Assembly (NCBI GenBank): GCA_026707745.1
Contig: JAPOWG010000011.1
Coordinates: 124,001-188,000 of the forward strand
DNA length: 64,000 nt
From: Chloroflexota bacterium
Lineage (GTDB): Bacteria > Chloroflexota > Anaerolineae > Aggregatilineales > Phototrophicaceae
Reading direction: 5' to 3'
This document shows, piece after piece, positions 44,744 to 53,671 of this stretch (within the stretch, counting starts at the first letter, position 1; each line of letters begins with the position of its first letter). A program made the translations under genes and the position numbers. The notes under the pieces were generated by a model. It was not told the origin of the DNA. It worked only from the letters and a program-made list of their open reading frames with translations, and ran no database searches.

Positions 44744-46933
44744 CTATATGGGCTTGAGGACGAGTATCGCCAGCGGCGGCAGGCGCAAGCGAATGCTATG
44801 TGGAAAGCTGTGGCTGGAAACGTCTTCACTTTCGACGCCCCCCAGATTGCCTATGTTACCACCGCCGTAGACCTCGGCATCGCTATTGAGCAACTCTTCA
44901 TAATATCCCGCTCGCGGTACGCCCACGCGATAGCCCTCGCGGATCACTGGCGTACAATTCAGGATCACGACCAAAAAGTCCCTATTGTCCTCGGCGAAAC
45001 GGATATAGCTGTAGACGCTGTGATCGGCGTCGTTGGCTTCAATCCAGGAAAAGCCCGCCCCGTCAAAGTCGACTTGCCATAAGGCCGGCTGATCTCGGTA
45101 GAAATGGTTCAGGTCTTTCACCCAGGCTTGCAATTGCGCATGTTTCTCGTACTCGAGCAGGTGCCAATCGAGGCTGCGCTCTTCGCTCCATTCGGAGAAT
45201 TGCCCGATTTCGTTACCCATGAAGTTCAGGATTTTGCCGACTTGTGTGTACTGATAGCCGAAGAGCAGGCGCAGTTGCGCGAACTTCTGCCAGTAGTCGC
45301 CGGGCAGCTTGCCGAGGAGCGAACCCTTCATGTGCACGACTTCGTCATGGGAAAGCGGCAAGACAAAGTTTTCGCTGAAGGCGTAGAGCAAGGCAAAGGT
45401 GATGCGGTGATGATGAAAGCGCCGATGCACCGGATCGTGCTTCATGTAGGCCAGCGTGTCGTGCATCCAGCCCATGTTCCATTTCAGCGTGAATCCAAGT
45501 CCACCGACGTACGCAGGGTGCGATACCATCGGCCAGGCGGTCGATTCTTCGGCGATGGTGACCGCGCCAGGCGCTTCGGCATGGACAGCGGTGTTGAATT
45601 CCCGCAGGAACTCGAGCGCGCCCAGATTCTCGTGACTTCCGTATTTGTTCGCGACCCAATCCCCGTCATCGCGCGAGAAATTCAGGTAAATCATCGACGA
45701 CACGGCGTCGACGCGCAAGCCGTCGATATGATACTCCTTCAGCCAGAAAAGAGCGTTAGAGATCAAGAAGTTGCGCACTTCGTCCCGCTCGTAGTTGAAA
45801 ATCATGGTGCCCCATTCGGGGTGTTCGCCCTGGCGCGGGTCCTCGTGGCTATAGAGATGGGTACCGTCAAAATAGTTGAGACCGTGGCCGTCCTTGGGAA
45901 AGTGCGCCGGCACCCAGTCGAGGATGACCGCGATACCGTTCTGATGGCAGGTATCGACCAGATGCATGAAGTCAGTTGGTGTCCCGTAGCGGCTGGTGGG
46001 CGCAAAATAACCAGTGACCTGATATCCCCAGGAGGCATCCAATGGGTGTTCGGCGATGGGCAAGAGTTCCAGATGCGTGTAACCCATATCGACAAGATAA
46101 GGCAGCAATTCGTCGGCCAACTGGCGATAGCCCAGGAAATTGTCCTCTTGGTCGCGCCGCCAGGAACCCGGATGCGCCTCGTAAATGTTCATAGGCTCGA
46201 CAAGCGGGTCCCGCTGGGCGCGAGCCGTCATCCAGTTTTCGTCGCTCCACTGGTATGCCGTTATATCGTAAACGACGGAAGCGGTTGAGGGCCGCACTTC
46301 GGCGTAGAAAGCATAGGGATCGGCTTTTTCGGCGCGATAGCCGTCGTTGTGGGAGCGGATTTCGTATTTGTAGCTGATCCCCGGCTCCAGGCCGGGAAGG
46401 AAAATCTCCCAGATGCCGGAATCGCCATTGGCTTGCAATGGGTGTACGCGCGCATCCCAATGATTAAAGTCGCCGATTACGGCGATCTTATAGCAATTCG
46501 GGGCCCAAACTGCCAAATTGATGCCGGATTCGCCAGCAACCCGGCGCGGATGCGCACCCAGTTTTTTGTAGATATCGAGATGCCGTCCTTGCGCGAAAAG
46601 AAAGATATCGTAGTCCGTGAGCAGGGGAGGGTAGTTGTAGGGATCGCCGTAGGACTCGGCGCTCCCGTCTCCCGTGATCGTTTCGAAATGATAGCTGGCG
46701 GCGCTCCATGACTTGTCAAGCTCAACTACAAAGAATCCCTCAGCGTGCAGCTTGCGCATCGGCGCGCGCCTGCCGGCGCGGTTGTCGACAACATCAATGC
46801 GCTCAGCCCAAGGTCTAAAAGTGCGGATAGATATGCATTGGCCCTGCTCATGCCTGCCGAGAATCGAACTGGGAGCGCCAATCTCGCCGCTGACCAAGGC
46901 GCGAATGGCGTCGGGATGTATGTCTAATGGCAT
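44744..46933 (-). CDS. glgB: 1,4-alpha-glucan branching enzyme
   Basis: GlgB creates alpha-1,6 branches in glycogen. The 729-residue protein has an N-terminal CBM48-like part (AVWAPNCYKIAVIGDFNHWD), then the GH13 barrel: LELLPIAEHPLDASWGYQV, nucleophile Asp in DGLRVDAVSSM (about 408), acid Glu in TIAEESTAWP (about 458), and the transition-state Asp in LSHDEVVH (about 527), and a C-terminal beta domain. Length matches the family. Ribosome site AGGA 6 nt before ATG. No other glycogen genes are nearby, so it is expressed alone. Confidence 0.97.
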   Translation of the reverse strand: MPLDIHPDAIRALVSGEIGAPSSILGRHEQGQCISIRTFRPWAERIDVVDNRAGRRAPMRKLHAEGFFVVELDKSWSAASYHFETITGDGSAESYGDPYNYPPLLTDYDIFLFAQGRHLDIYKKLGAHPRRVAGESGINLAVWAPNCYKIAVIGDFNHWDARVHPLQANGDSGIWEIFLPGLEPGISYKYEIRSHNDGYRAEKADPYAFYAEVRPSTASVVYDITAYQWSDENWMTARAQRDPLVEPMNIYEAHPGSWRRDQEDNFLGYRQLADELLPYLVDMGYTHLELLPIAEHPLDASWGYQVTGYFAPTSRYGTPTDFMHLVDTCHQNGIAVILDWVPAHFPKDGHGLNYFDGTHLYSHEDPRQGEHPEWGTMIFNYERDEVRNFLISNALFWLKEYHIDGLRVDAVSSMIYLNFSRDDGDWVANKYGSHENLGALEFLREFNTAVHAEAPGAVTIAEESTAWPMVSHPAYVGGLGFTLKWNMGWMHDTLAYMKHDPVHRRFHHHRITFALLYAFSENFVLPLSHDEVVHMKGSLLGKLPGDYWQKFAQLRLLFGYQYTQVGKILNFMGNEIGQFSEWSEERSLDWHLLEYEKHAQLQAWVKDLNHFYRDQPALWQVDFDGAGFSWIEANDADHSVYSYIRFAEDNRDFLVVILNCTPVIREGYRVGVPRAGYYEELLNSDAEVYGGGNIGNLGGVESEDVSSHSFPHSIRLRLPPLAILVLKPI

Positions 46934-47300
46934 TTCGTTTCCTGTTGCTTCGGACGTTTTGCGCTGGCGGTATTATAGACGCTTTGCCCCGAAAGCGAAG
47001 GTCGACGCAGGTCTGTCGGATTCATTCCCGGTGCTTGGCGATTCTGCAGCGCCGGGCGTGTGGACGCGGCCCTTCGGCCCCTGGAAGCGCAGACACTGAC
47101 CGTCATGAGCCTTAAGATTGTCACAGGGCTGGCAGGCGAGAGCTTAGATCGCGGCGTTCGGTGGGAAGGAAGAACCTGAGCGATTGGCCTGCCGTCCGCC
47201 CTGAATCTCATCAACGAGAGGACTTGTTTCGATGGCGGCTGCATTCTGAATTCATGTCATAGACGTGGCTGCGCCATTACACTGCGATTCTACTAACCTT
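46934..47300. other. Intergenic region upstream of glgB with a -10 box
   Basis: On the minus strand a perfect TATAAT lies at 46977-46972, about 40 nt before the glgB start, with no good -35. The rest to 47300 holds no supported gene or clear repeat. Confidence 0.45.
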
Positions 47301-47909
47301 TCATTCCCATTCGTCCAGTTCGTCCTCTTCGTCCTCTTCGTCCAGTTCGTCCTCTTCGTACGCTTCGTATTGCTCGTCCCATTCGTCCTCTTCATCCTCT
47401 TCGCTTACTTCCCACCAGGTTGGTTGGATAGTAGAGAAGTCATCGCGAGCGTATTGCCATGGTTGGCGCCGTTGTTTGGCAAGCCGGCGCTCTATGGAAG
47501 GTATAACTTGATTGAGCCAGTGGATACGGTCGAGGACGCGGGACAGGGCGAGGGTACGAAGGTTGCTGTCGGTCGCGCTTGGTCGGAGGTCGCCGGCCAT
47601 TTGCCGGGCGTATTGCAGGAGTTGGTCACGGATGTAGGTGAAGTCGTCCAGTTCGGTGTTTGCAGGGTTGTCGGTTTCGTCCCCGGTTTGTGAAAGCGCT
47701 GTATCGTCGGCGCTTTGTGTCCGTTTTGTGTCAGACGCAAGAACTTTTTCGGACACATAGGCCAGTTGATTGCTCTGCAGTTGTTCGCGCCACCGACGCA
47801 AAGTACGTCGGTGCACGCCGGTGGCGTAGTGAACAAGGGAAATGTCGGGATGGATTTCCAGCAATCCGATGGCTTTGCGTTTGGTTTCGTCTGGATATTT
47901 TCTAGGCAT
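47301..47909 (-). CDS. HTH protein with an acidic repeat tail
   Basis: The family is not recognised. The protein has about 202 residues from the ATG at 47909. Residues 1-45 form a likely helix-turn-helix of the transposase/terminase-small-subunit kind (PDETKRKAIGLL ... VHYATGVHRRTLRRWREQL). The middle is polar with a conserved-looking helix (RDQLLQYARQMAGDLR). The last 40 residues are mostly E and D, encoded by degenerate TTCGTCCTC-type tandem units seen on the plus strand (47305-47405). DNA binding plus an acidic tail suggests a nucleoid- or partner-binding role, but this is speculation. Confidence 0.65.
   Translation of the reverse strand: MPRKYPDETKRKAIGLLEIHPDISLVHYATGVHRRTLRRWREQLQSNQLAYVSEKVLASDTKRTQSADDTALSQTGDETDNPANTELDDFTYIRDQLLQYARQMAGDLRPSATDSNLRTLALSRVLDRIHWLNQVIPSIERRLAKQRRQPWQYARDDFSTIQPTWWEVSEEDEEDEWDEQYEAYEEDELDEEDEEDELDEWE
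47305..47405. repeat. Degenerate tandem repeat, 9-bp units
   Basis: Units close to TTCGTCCTC and TTCGTCCAG repeat about ten times and encode the acidic D-E-D-E tail of the HTH protein on the minus strand. Such tracts can change length by slippage. Confidence 0.7.
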
Positions 47910-48204
47910 GGGCGTTCTCGCATAAATAGACGTGCCGCAAGTATAGCACAAATGTTCGCAGAATGATAGCACATTTGTTTCCTTTTGCAAGAATTGCCTT
48001 AGAATTGCGGCCGGTCCAGCGCGATTGGCGCGGGCTCCGGGGCACAGGCATCAGAGTGGCTATTCGCCAGGGAGGCGCAGTGGCAGCGATTTTGGGCATG
48101 CGCGCTCAAATAAAATTGACCGGCTCGGCTACCGTTGGTCACGATCAAATAAGAAAGAGGCGCTGAGTGCACTTAGAGAGCTTTGGGAGACGTTGCCATG
48201 TTGT

Positions 48205-48255
48205 GGGCGAGCCTTGGCTCGCCCCTACGTCCGGCTTTTATTTTGGAGTTGCATA
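48205..48255 (+). repeat. Repeat module 2: GGGCGAGCC hairpin plus TATTTTGGAGTTGCAT tail
   Basis: GGGCGAGCC-TT-GGCTCGCCC is followed by CTACG-CCG and TATTTTGGAGTTGCATAACT. The same parts, in the opposite orientation and with an inserted stretch, occur at 57994-58086. Confidence 0.7.
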
Positions 48256-48303
48256 ACTCAGCAGGTCCTACTTCTGTGATTACTTTTGCGTCTGTATGTT
48301 AGC

Positions 48304-48340
48304 GATCGCAGCGTATGTTCATCTGGATGCGATTGCCCTG
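48304..48340 (+). repeat. Repeat module 3, copy 1
   Basis: ATCGCAGCGTATG followed by a variable five or six bases and GATGC-ATTGCCCTG matches 58217-58252 in the same orientation over about 36 nt with few differences. Confidence 0.6.
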
Positions 48341-48385
48341 TTGAATGAGCCGAGATGATTGAATTCCATGTCAAGACGTGTTACG

Positions 48386-48403
48386 ATAGAAAATATATTC
48401 TAT
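48386..48403. promoter_or_regulatory. Palindrome upstream of dinB
   Basis: ATAGAA-AATATA-TTCTAT lies 55 nt before the dinB start. It could be an operator, possibly for an SOS repressor, but it matches neither the E. coli (CTGT-N8-ACAG) nor the Bacillus (GAAC-N4-GTTC) LexA box. Confidence 0.35.
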
Positions 48404-48457
48404 ATGACTTAGCGCGTCTGGTGAAGACGGCTTTTGAATGAGTTGAGAGCCAAGCGC

Positions 48458-49666
48458 ATGCCAAAGACCCGAAAAATTCTTCATCTGGATTTGGATGCCT
48501 TTTTCTGCGCTGTCGAGGAACAGTTCAATCCGGACTTGCGGGGCAAACCGATTGCTGTAGGCGGGCAGCCGGGCGAACGCGGGGTGGTCGCTTCGGCATC
48601 GTACCCGGCGCGCAAATACGGCGTGCGCTCGGCGATGCCGATGTCGCAGGCCCTGCGGCTTTGCCCGGAACTGATCATCGTTTCGCAGACGCGCGGCGCC
48701 TATTCGGAGCGTTCGCGGCAGGTCATGGCTATTCTGCGGGATACGGCGCCGGATGTGGAGCCCTTGTCGATTGACGAAGCCTTTCTTGATGTGACGATTC
48801 TGCCCAGCCCCATAGGGGAAATCGCGGGAGATTTGCAGGCGCGCATTAACAAGGAGTTGGATCTGCCCTGTTCGCTCGGCGGAGCCACAAACAAGCTGGT
48901 GGCAAAGACCGCCAATACGGTGGGCAAGGCGCGCCAGGCGAAGGACAAGCCGCCAAATACGATCACGATTGTAGCGGCTGGCGAGGAAAGCAAGTTCATG
49001 GCGGCGCTGCCGATACGCGCGCTCTGGGGCGTGGGCCCGAAGACGGCGGAGGCCTTGGCCGCGCTGGGACTGACGAGAGTCGGGGAGTTGGCGCGTTGGT
49101 CGGAAGCCGCGCTGCAGCGACGGCTTGGAAAACTCGGGAGTGAACTGTGGCAGCGCGCGCAAGGCATTGATCATCGCCCGGTCTTGTCGACCGGAGAGGC
49201 GAAATCGATCAGCAAAGAAGTGACCTTCCCTCGCGACGTGTACGACAAGTCACAGTTGGAGTTGACCTTGCGGCGCTTGTCGGATGGCGTTGGCAGGCAA
49301 GCGCGCAAGGCGGGCCTGGCCGGCGCGACGGTCAGGCTCAAGCTGCGCTGGACAGACTTTACGACCTTGACGAGGCAAATCACGTTGGACAATCCCACCG
49401 ACCTCGACGACGAGATTTGCTCGAAGGCAAGGGAGCTATTTGAAAGGCATTGGCCCGATGGCCGGGCAGTGCGGTTGATTGGCGTGGCTTTGAGCGGCTT
49501 TGGCATGCCGAACCGTCAACTCGGACTTTGGCAGGACCGATCCCTGGACCGTCAAGTTGAAGACTTGCAGTCGGTCCTGGATAACTTGCGCGATCGCTAT
49601 GGCGAGACGACGATTCGCCGCGCAAGTGATCTCAACTTTCAGTTTTCAGACGACAACAGGCGCTGA
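48458..49666 (+). CDS. dinB: DNA polymerase IV (Y family)
   Basis: Pol IV copies past damaged bases at low fidelity. The 402-residue protein has the palm motifs HLDLDAFFCAVEEQ (metal Asp near residue 10) and SIDEAFLDVT (catalytic Asp-Glu near 104), the YPARKYGVRSAMPMSQA finger, a helix-hairpin-helix thumb (WGVGPKTAEALAALG), and a little-finger domain. No clear beta-clamp motif is seen in the last residues (FQFSDDNRR). The ATG at 48458 is used; an earlier ATG at 48434 is possible. Convergent with the ABC exporter, 9 nt apart. Confidence 0.95.
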   Translation: MPKTRKILHLDLDAFFCAVEEQFNPDLRGKPIAVGGQPGERGVVASASYPARKYGVRSAMPMSQALRLCPELIIVSQTRGAYSERSRQVMAILRDTAPDVEPLSIDEAFLDVTILPSPIGEIAGDLQARINKELDLPCSLGGATNKLVAKTANTVGKARQAKDKPPNTITIVAAGEESKFMAALPIRALWGVGPKTAEALAALGLTRVGELARWSEAALQRRLGKLGSELWQRAQGIDHRPVLSTGEAKSISKEVTFPRDVYDKSQLELTLRRLSDGVGRQARKAGLAGATVRLKLRWTDFTTLTRQITLDNPTDLDDEICSKARELFERHWPDGRAVRLIGVALSGFGMPNRQLGLWQDRSLDRQVEDLQSVLDNLRDRYGETTIRRASDLNFQFSDDNRR

Positions 49667-49675
49667 TTTCCGGGG

Positions 49676-51505
49676 TCAAACCAGCGTGAATAGCTGATGA
49701 TAAACGCCTTCCTGCGCCAGCAATTCTTGATGACTGCCTTGCTCGATGATCTCGCCATGGTCCATGACGACGATCATATCGGCTGACGTGATTGTACTCA
49801 GACGATGCGCGATCACAAAGCTGGTGCGGCCTTCCAACAGGCGCTCCAACGCTTTTTGGATGATTCGCTCGGTCTGCGTATCGATATTGCTGGTGGCTTC
49901 GTCGAGGATGAGGACGCGCGGATCCGCCAGCAGAGCGCGGGCAAATGCCAATAATTGGCGCTGCCCGGTCGACAGCACGGCGCCGCCTTCCATGATATCG
50001 GTGAGGTAGCCGTCGGCTAGCCCGGTGATAAACTGATGCGCGCCGACAGTTTTGGCGGCCTCAACGACCTCGTCGTCGGTCGCGTTCAGGCGGCCGTAGC
50101 GTATATTGTCCATGACAGAGCCGGAAAACAGGTGCGTGTCTTGCGGCACCACGCTGATCTGCCGACGCAAGCTGTTTTGCGTCACATCCTTCAGGTCATA
50201 GTCATCCACCGTGATCGCGCCCTTGCTGACGTCGTAGAAACGCATCAGGAGCTTGACCATGGTGGTCTTGCCAGCGCCGGTATGACCGACGAAAGCCACC
50301 GTCGAGCCCGCGGGTACATCAAGGTCAACGTGCTTCAGCACCCATTCGCCACCCCTCGTATAGCGGAAGGAAACGTCGTCGAAACGGATATGTCCCTGGA
50401 TGCCGGGCAAATTGTCGGCGTTGACCTGGTCACGGATGGTCGCCGGATGATCCATCAGTTTGAAGATGCGATAGGCGGAGGCGATAACAGCCTGCAAGAG
50501 GTTATAACGTTGCGCCAACAGTCGAATTGGAAAGAAGAACTGCTGGATGTACAAGATAAAGGCGAGCAGGACGCCCACAGTGATCTTGTCTTCAAGCACC
50601 AGGCTGCCCCCGACAAAAATCAGGGTCCCGGTCGCGACGCCTCCTATCAATTCGACGGTGGGATAGAACAAGCTGGAAATGAGGGTTGCCCGAACGGTGG
50701 CTTGGCGGCTGGCCATATTGATCTCGTTGACAAAACGGTCGTAGTTGCGCTCTTGCCGCGAAAAAGCCTGCGTGACGCGCACGCCATTGAAGGCTTCGGA
50801 TAACTCCGCGTTGACCTTGGCGTTGGCGTCTGACACGCGCAAGTAGGCGCTGCGGGCGTAAACGCGCCAAAAGTTGGCAAGCAGCGCTAGAACGACCAAG
50901 ACGACAAAGGCAACCAGGGTAAGCTGGATATTGATCAGGATCATCGAGATGAGAATGCCGCCCAGCATCAAGACCTCGCGAATGCTGCCGACAGCCGCGA
51001 ATGTCACCGCCTCGCGAATCACGTTGACATCGCTGATCACGCGCGCGATCAGGCGGCCGACTTCGTATTCGGCGAAGAAGTCGATGGACAGATACTGAAT
51101 ATGGTCAAAGAGTTGATCGCGCAGGGTCCGAATGATGGATTGTCCGATGACCGCCATATTGCCGACTTGCACGCGAAAGCCGATGAATCCCATGACTTGG
51201 ATGAGGATAAAGGCGATCACGCCCAAGACGACGACGGACATGTCTCGCCTGCGGATGCCTTCGTCGATTGCCCAGCCGATCAACGGCGGGCTGATTACAT
51301 TGGCGATCACGCTCAAGAGCATGCTCACAATGGCCACAGTCAACTTGTAACGGTGCGGTCTCAAGTAGCCGAAGAGGCGAACTGTGACATCACGGTCGAA
51401 GCCCGGCTTGTGGTCGTCCTCGATTTCGAGAATGCTCCGCTGGTCTCCGTTTTGCCTTTGCTTCGGCAGGCGCCCGTTCCGGGCTTTGTCTTTGCTGACG
51501 GTCAT
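49676..51505 (-). CDS. ABC exporter, permease-ATPase subunit (catalytic partner)
   Basis: This 609-residue half-transporter has six membrane helices in residues about 50-345 and a C-terminal ATPase: Walker A GHTGAGKTT (about 405), signature LSTGQ (about 508), Walker B ILDEATSNID (about 530) and switch IAHRLST. The catalytic Glu and His are intact, while the signature has Thr in place of the second position Gly. This is the pattern of the competent subunit of a heterodimeric exporter whose partner is the adjacent upstream gene. Substrate unknown; lipids or drugs are typical. Confidence 0.93.
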   Translation of the reverse strand: MTVSKDKARNGRLPKQRQNGDQRSILEIEDDHKPGFDRDVTVRLFGYLRPHRYKLTVAIVSMLLSVIANVISPPLIGWAIDEGIRRRDMSVVVLGVIAFILIQVMGFIGFRVQVGNMAVIGQSIIRTLRDQLFDHIQYLSIDFFAEYEVGRLIARVISDVNVIREAVTFAAVGSIREVLMLGGILISMILINIQLTLVAFVVLVVLALLANFWRVYARSAYLRVSDANAKVNAELSEAFNGVRVTQAFSRQERNYDRFVNEINMASRQATVRATLISSLFYPTVELIGGVATGTLIFVGGSLVLEDKITVGVLLAFILYIQQFFFPIRLLAQRYNLLQAVIASAYRIFKLMDHPATIRDQVNADNLPGIQGHIRFDDVSFRYTRGGEWVLKHVDLDVPAGSTVAFVGHTGAGKTTMVKLLMRFYDVSKGAITVDDYDLKDVTQNSLRRQISVVPQDTHLFSGSVMDNIRYGRLNATDDEVVEAAKTVGAHQFITGLADGYLTDIMEGGAVLSTGQRQLLAFARALLADPRVLILDEATSNIDTQTERIIQKALERLLEGRTSFVIAHRLSTITSADMIVVMDHGEIIEQGSHQELLAQEGVYHQLFTLV

Positions 51506-51516
51506 TCGTGTCTGTC

Positions 51517-53430
51517 TCAGTTCTTGGTGATGCGCCCGGCGAGGCGATCGATCAGATCGCGGAACTGCTGCGTGGATCGCCGTTCTTCCAGCGGGATCTT
51601 GATGATGCCGGCGATAATAGCTTCACGTCGTACGCGCTCTTGCTCTTCCAGTTGCAGCTTGTAAATCTCTTCGTATAGCCCGCCGTCGGCGAGCAGCGTC
51701 TCGTGCGTACCCTGTTGAATGATCTCTCCGTCGCGCAGGACGATGATCTGATCGGCTTTCAAGATCGTGCTCATGCGCTGTGCGATGACAAAGGTGGTGC
51801 GCCCCTCCATAACACGATCCAGCGCCTGCTGAATGAGATGCTCGGTTTGCGTATCCACGCTGCTGGTCGCGTCATCCAATATCAGAATACAAGGATCGAT
51901 CAACAGCGCGCGGGCGATGGCGATTCTTTGCTTCTGGCCGCCGGAGAGCGTAACGCCCCGTTCGCCGACGTCAGTTTGGTAGCCGTCGGGGAAATCCATG
52001 ATGAAATCGTGGGCGTTGGCAGCTATCGCGGCTGCTTCGATCTGGTCTTGGCTGGCGGCGGGGTTGCCATAGGCGATGTTTTCCTGGATCGTGGCCGAAA
52101 AGAGCAAGGACTGTTGCATTACGATGCCGATCTGGCTCCGCAGGTGATCCAAGTCAATATCTCGTACATCAATGCCGTCAAGCAGGACGCGCCCGTCAGT
52201 GACATCATAGAATCGCGGTATCAAGTTGGCGATCGTTGTTTTGCCGGCGCCGGTAAGCCCGATGATGGCGACGATCTCGCCGGGATTCGCTTCGAGATTG
52301 ATGTCCTTCACAATGGCGTGATTGGAACCGAAGTATTGCGTGCTGACATTGTCGAAGCGCACATGGCCTTTGATGTTGACCCGCGCGGCATCCGGCTTGT
52401 TAACGACCAGTTCGTCATGATCGAGAATCTGAAATACGCGTTCGCCGCTGGCCACGGCTTGTGTGGTCAAAAGGATAATGAAGCCGACAAATCGCAGAGG
52501 CTGCGCCAGCAGCAGCACATAGGCGTTGAATGTGACTACCAGACCAACAGTGATATTGGCCATGCCGCGCGCTTCCAGGTACCCGCCAAAGAGCAAAACC
52601 AGCGCGGTTGACATGGCGGCCAGGAAGGCGCTGGCTGGCAGGAACGTGATCCATTGTCGGATGAAATCAAGTTGTTCGTCGTAGAGCCGTTTGTTCTCGG
52701 CGTGGAATCTTTCGATTTCGTAGCCCTCGCGGGCGAAGACCCGCACGACTTCGGCGCCAAGCGCGTTTTCCTGGATATGATTGCTCAGCACTTGCATCCG
52801 GTCCATCACCTGTTTCCAGCGCGGGTGCACGCGCATTACAAAGCGATTGGAAAACAGAGCCAGCGGCACCAGTGGGATAAATGATATCAATGCCAGCGCC
52901 GGGCTGGTTGCCATCATGATGCTTACGACGCCGATCAACAGCAGCAGCACGTTCAAGCCGTCCATCAGACCGAAGTTGAAATAGCGCTGAATTTCGTTGA
53001 CATCGCTGATGGCGCGGGTGATGATCGTGCCGACTTGCGCGCTATCGTGATAGGTGAAAGACTGGCGCTGCACTTTGTCGTAGATCTCATTGCGAATATC
53101 GTAGGCGACATAATGGGAAAGTCGCTCGCCGAAGAACCTGCCGAAGAAGGCCGAGAGCCCGCGCAGCACACCCAATCCAACAACGAGCAAGCCGGCGTTG
53201 AGCATGAAGTTGCTGTCTTGCATTTCGATGCCGATATCCACGACATCGCGCAAGATATAGGGCACGGCCACGGCGAGCAGATTGCTGCCGATGATGCCGA
53301 AGAGCGCGATCAGCACCCATAATCGGTATTTCTTCAGGTATCCGATCAGGCGCACCCACTTGGCCAATGCGCCGTCGTCTTGTGATTTGTCTTTGGATTT
53401 TAGCGGTATCTCGCTAGAAGCGGTTGCCAT
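51517..53430 (-). CDS. ABC exporter, permease-ATPase subunit (degenerate partner)
   Basis: This 637-residue half-transporter has six helices and an ATPase with Walker A GLTGAGKTT (about 395), a perfect LSGGQ signature (about 495), but Walker B ILDDATSSVD with Asp instead of the catalytic Glu (about 517) and IAQRMST with Gln instead of the switch His. It therefore cannot hydrolyse ATP well at its own site. Combined with the LSTGQ of the next gene, this forms the degenerate site of a TM287/288- or BmrCD-like heterodimer. The two genes are 11 nt apart. Confidence 0.93.
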   Translation of the reverse strand: MATASSEIPLKSKDKSQDDGALAKWVRLIGYLKKYRLWVLIALFGIIGSNLLAVAVPYILRDVVDIGIEMQDSNFMLNAGLLVVGLGVLRGLSAFFGRFFGERLSHYVAYDIRNEIYDKVQRQSFTYHDSAQVGTIITRAISDVNEIQRYFNFGLMDGLNVLLLLIGVVSIMMATSPALALISFIPLVPLALFSNRFVMRVHPRWKQVMDRMQVLSNHIQENALGAEVVRVFAREGYEIERFHAENKRLYDEQLDFIRQWITFLPASAFLAAMSTALVLLFGGYLEARGMANITVGLVVTFNAYVLLLAQPLRFVGFIILLTTQAVASGERVFQILDHDELVVNKPDAARVNIKGHVRFDNVSTQYFGSNHAIVKDINLEANPGEIVAIIGLTGAGKTTIANLIPRFYDVTDGRVLLDGIDVRDIDLDHLRSQIGIVMQQSLLFSATIQENIAYGNPAASQDQIEAAAIAANAHDFIMDFPDGYQTDVGERGVTLSGGQKQRIAIARALLIDPCILILDDATSSVDTQTEHLIQQALDRVMEGRTTFVIAQRMSTILKADQIIVLRDGEIIQQGTHETLLADGGLYEEIYKLQLEEQERVRREAIIAGIIKIPLEERRSTQQFRDLIDRLAGRITKN

Positions 53431-53671
53431 GAATTACTGAATCCCGGGAGACGTGGTCAATTGCGAGGATCTGTTGTTGATCGCGGCTGCGTTTTGCGGT
53501 TGAGCCCAACGACAACTCAATCCAACCTTTAATTCTTGATCAAAACAATACAGTTCGCGCAGAAGCAGGGGATCCTAAGTAAGCAATAAATGCTCGATTG
53601 CCTCTGGTATTCTCCCCCAGAAGCCTGAAAATAATTGTATAGCAATTGCAGTCGGTGAATAGGGAGATTCC
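53431..53671. other. Divergent intergenic region
   Basis: The region lies between the exporter and the isomerase gene. AATTG-TATAG-CAATT (53633-53647) is a small palindrome 25 nt before the isomerase start and could be an operator. A GGGAG ribosome site follows. Nothing else is recognised. Confidence 0.4.

Larger units (their letters stand above)
47910..48457. other. Intergenic region between the HTH gene and dinB, rich in repeats
   Basis: About 550 bp without a supported gene. It holds the hairpin module at 48205-48255, the second module at 48304-48340 and the palindrome at 48386-48403. Short open frames lack ribosome sites. Confidence 0.6.

Noticed and set aside
47305..47405. Possible CRISPR array
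   Set aside because: Units are 9 bp, degenerate and coding, with no spacers.
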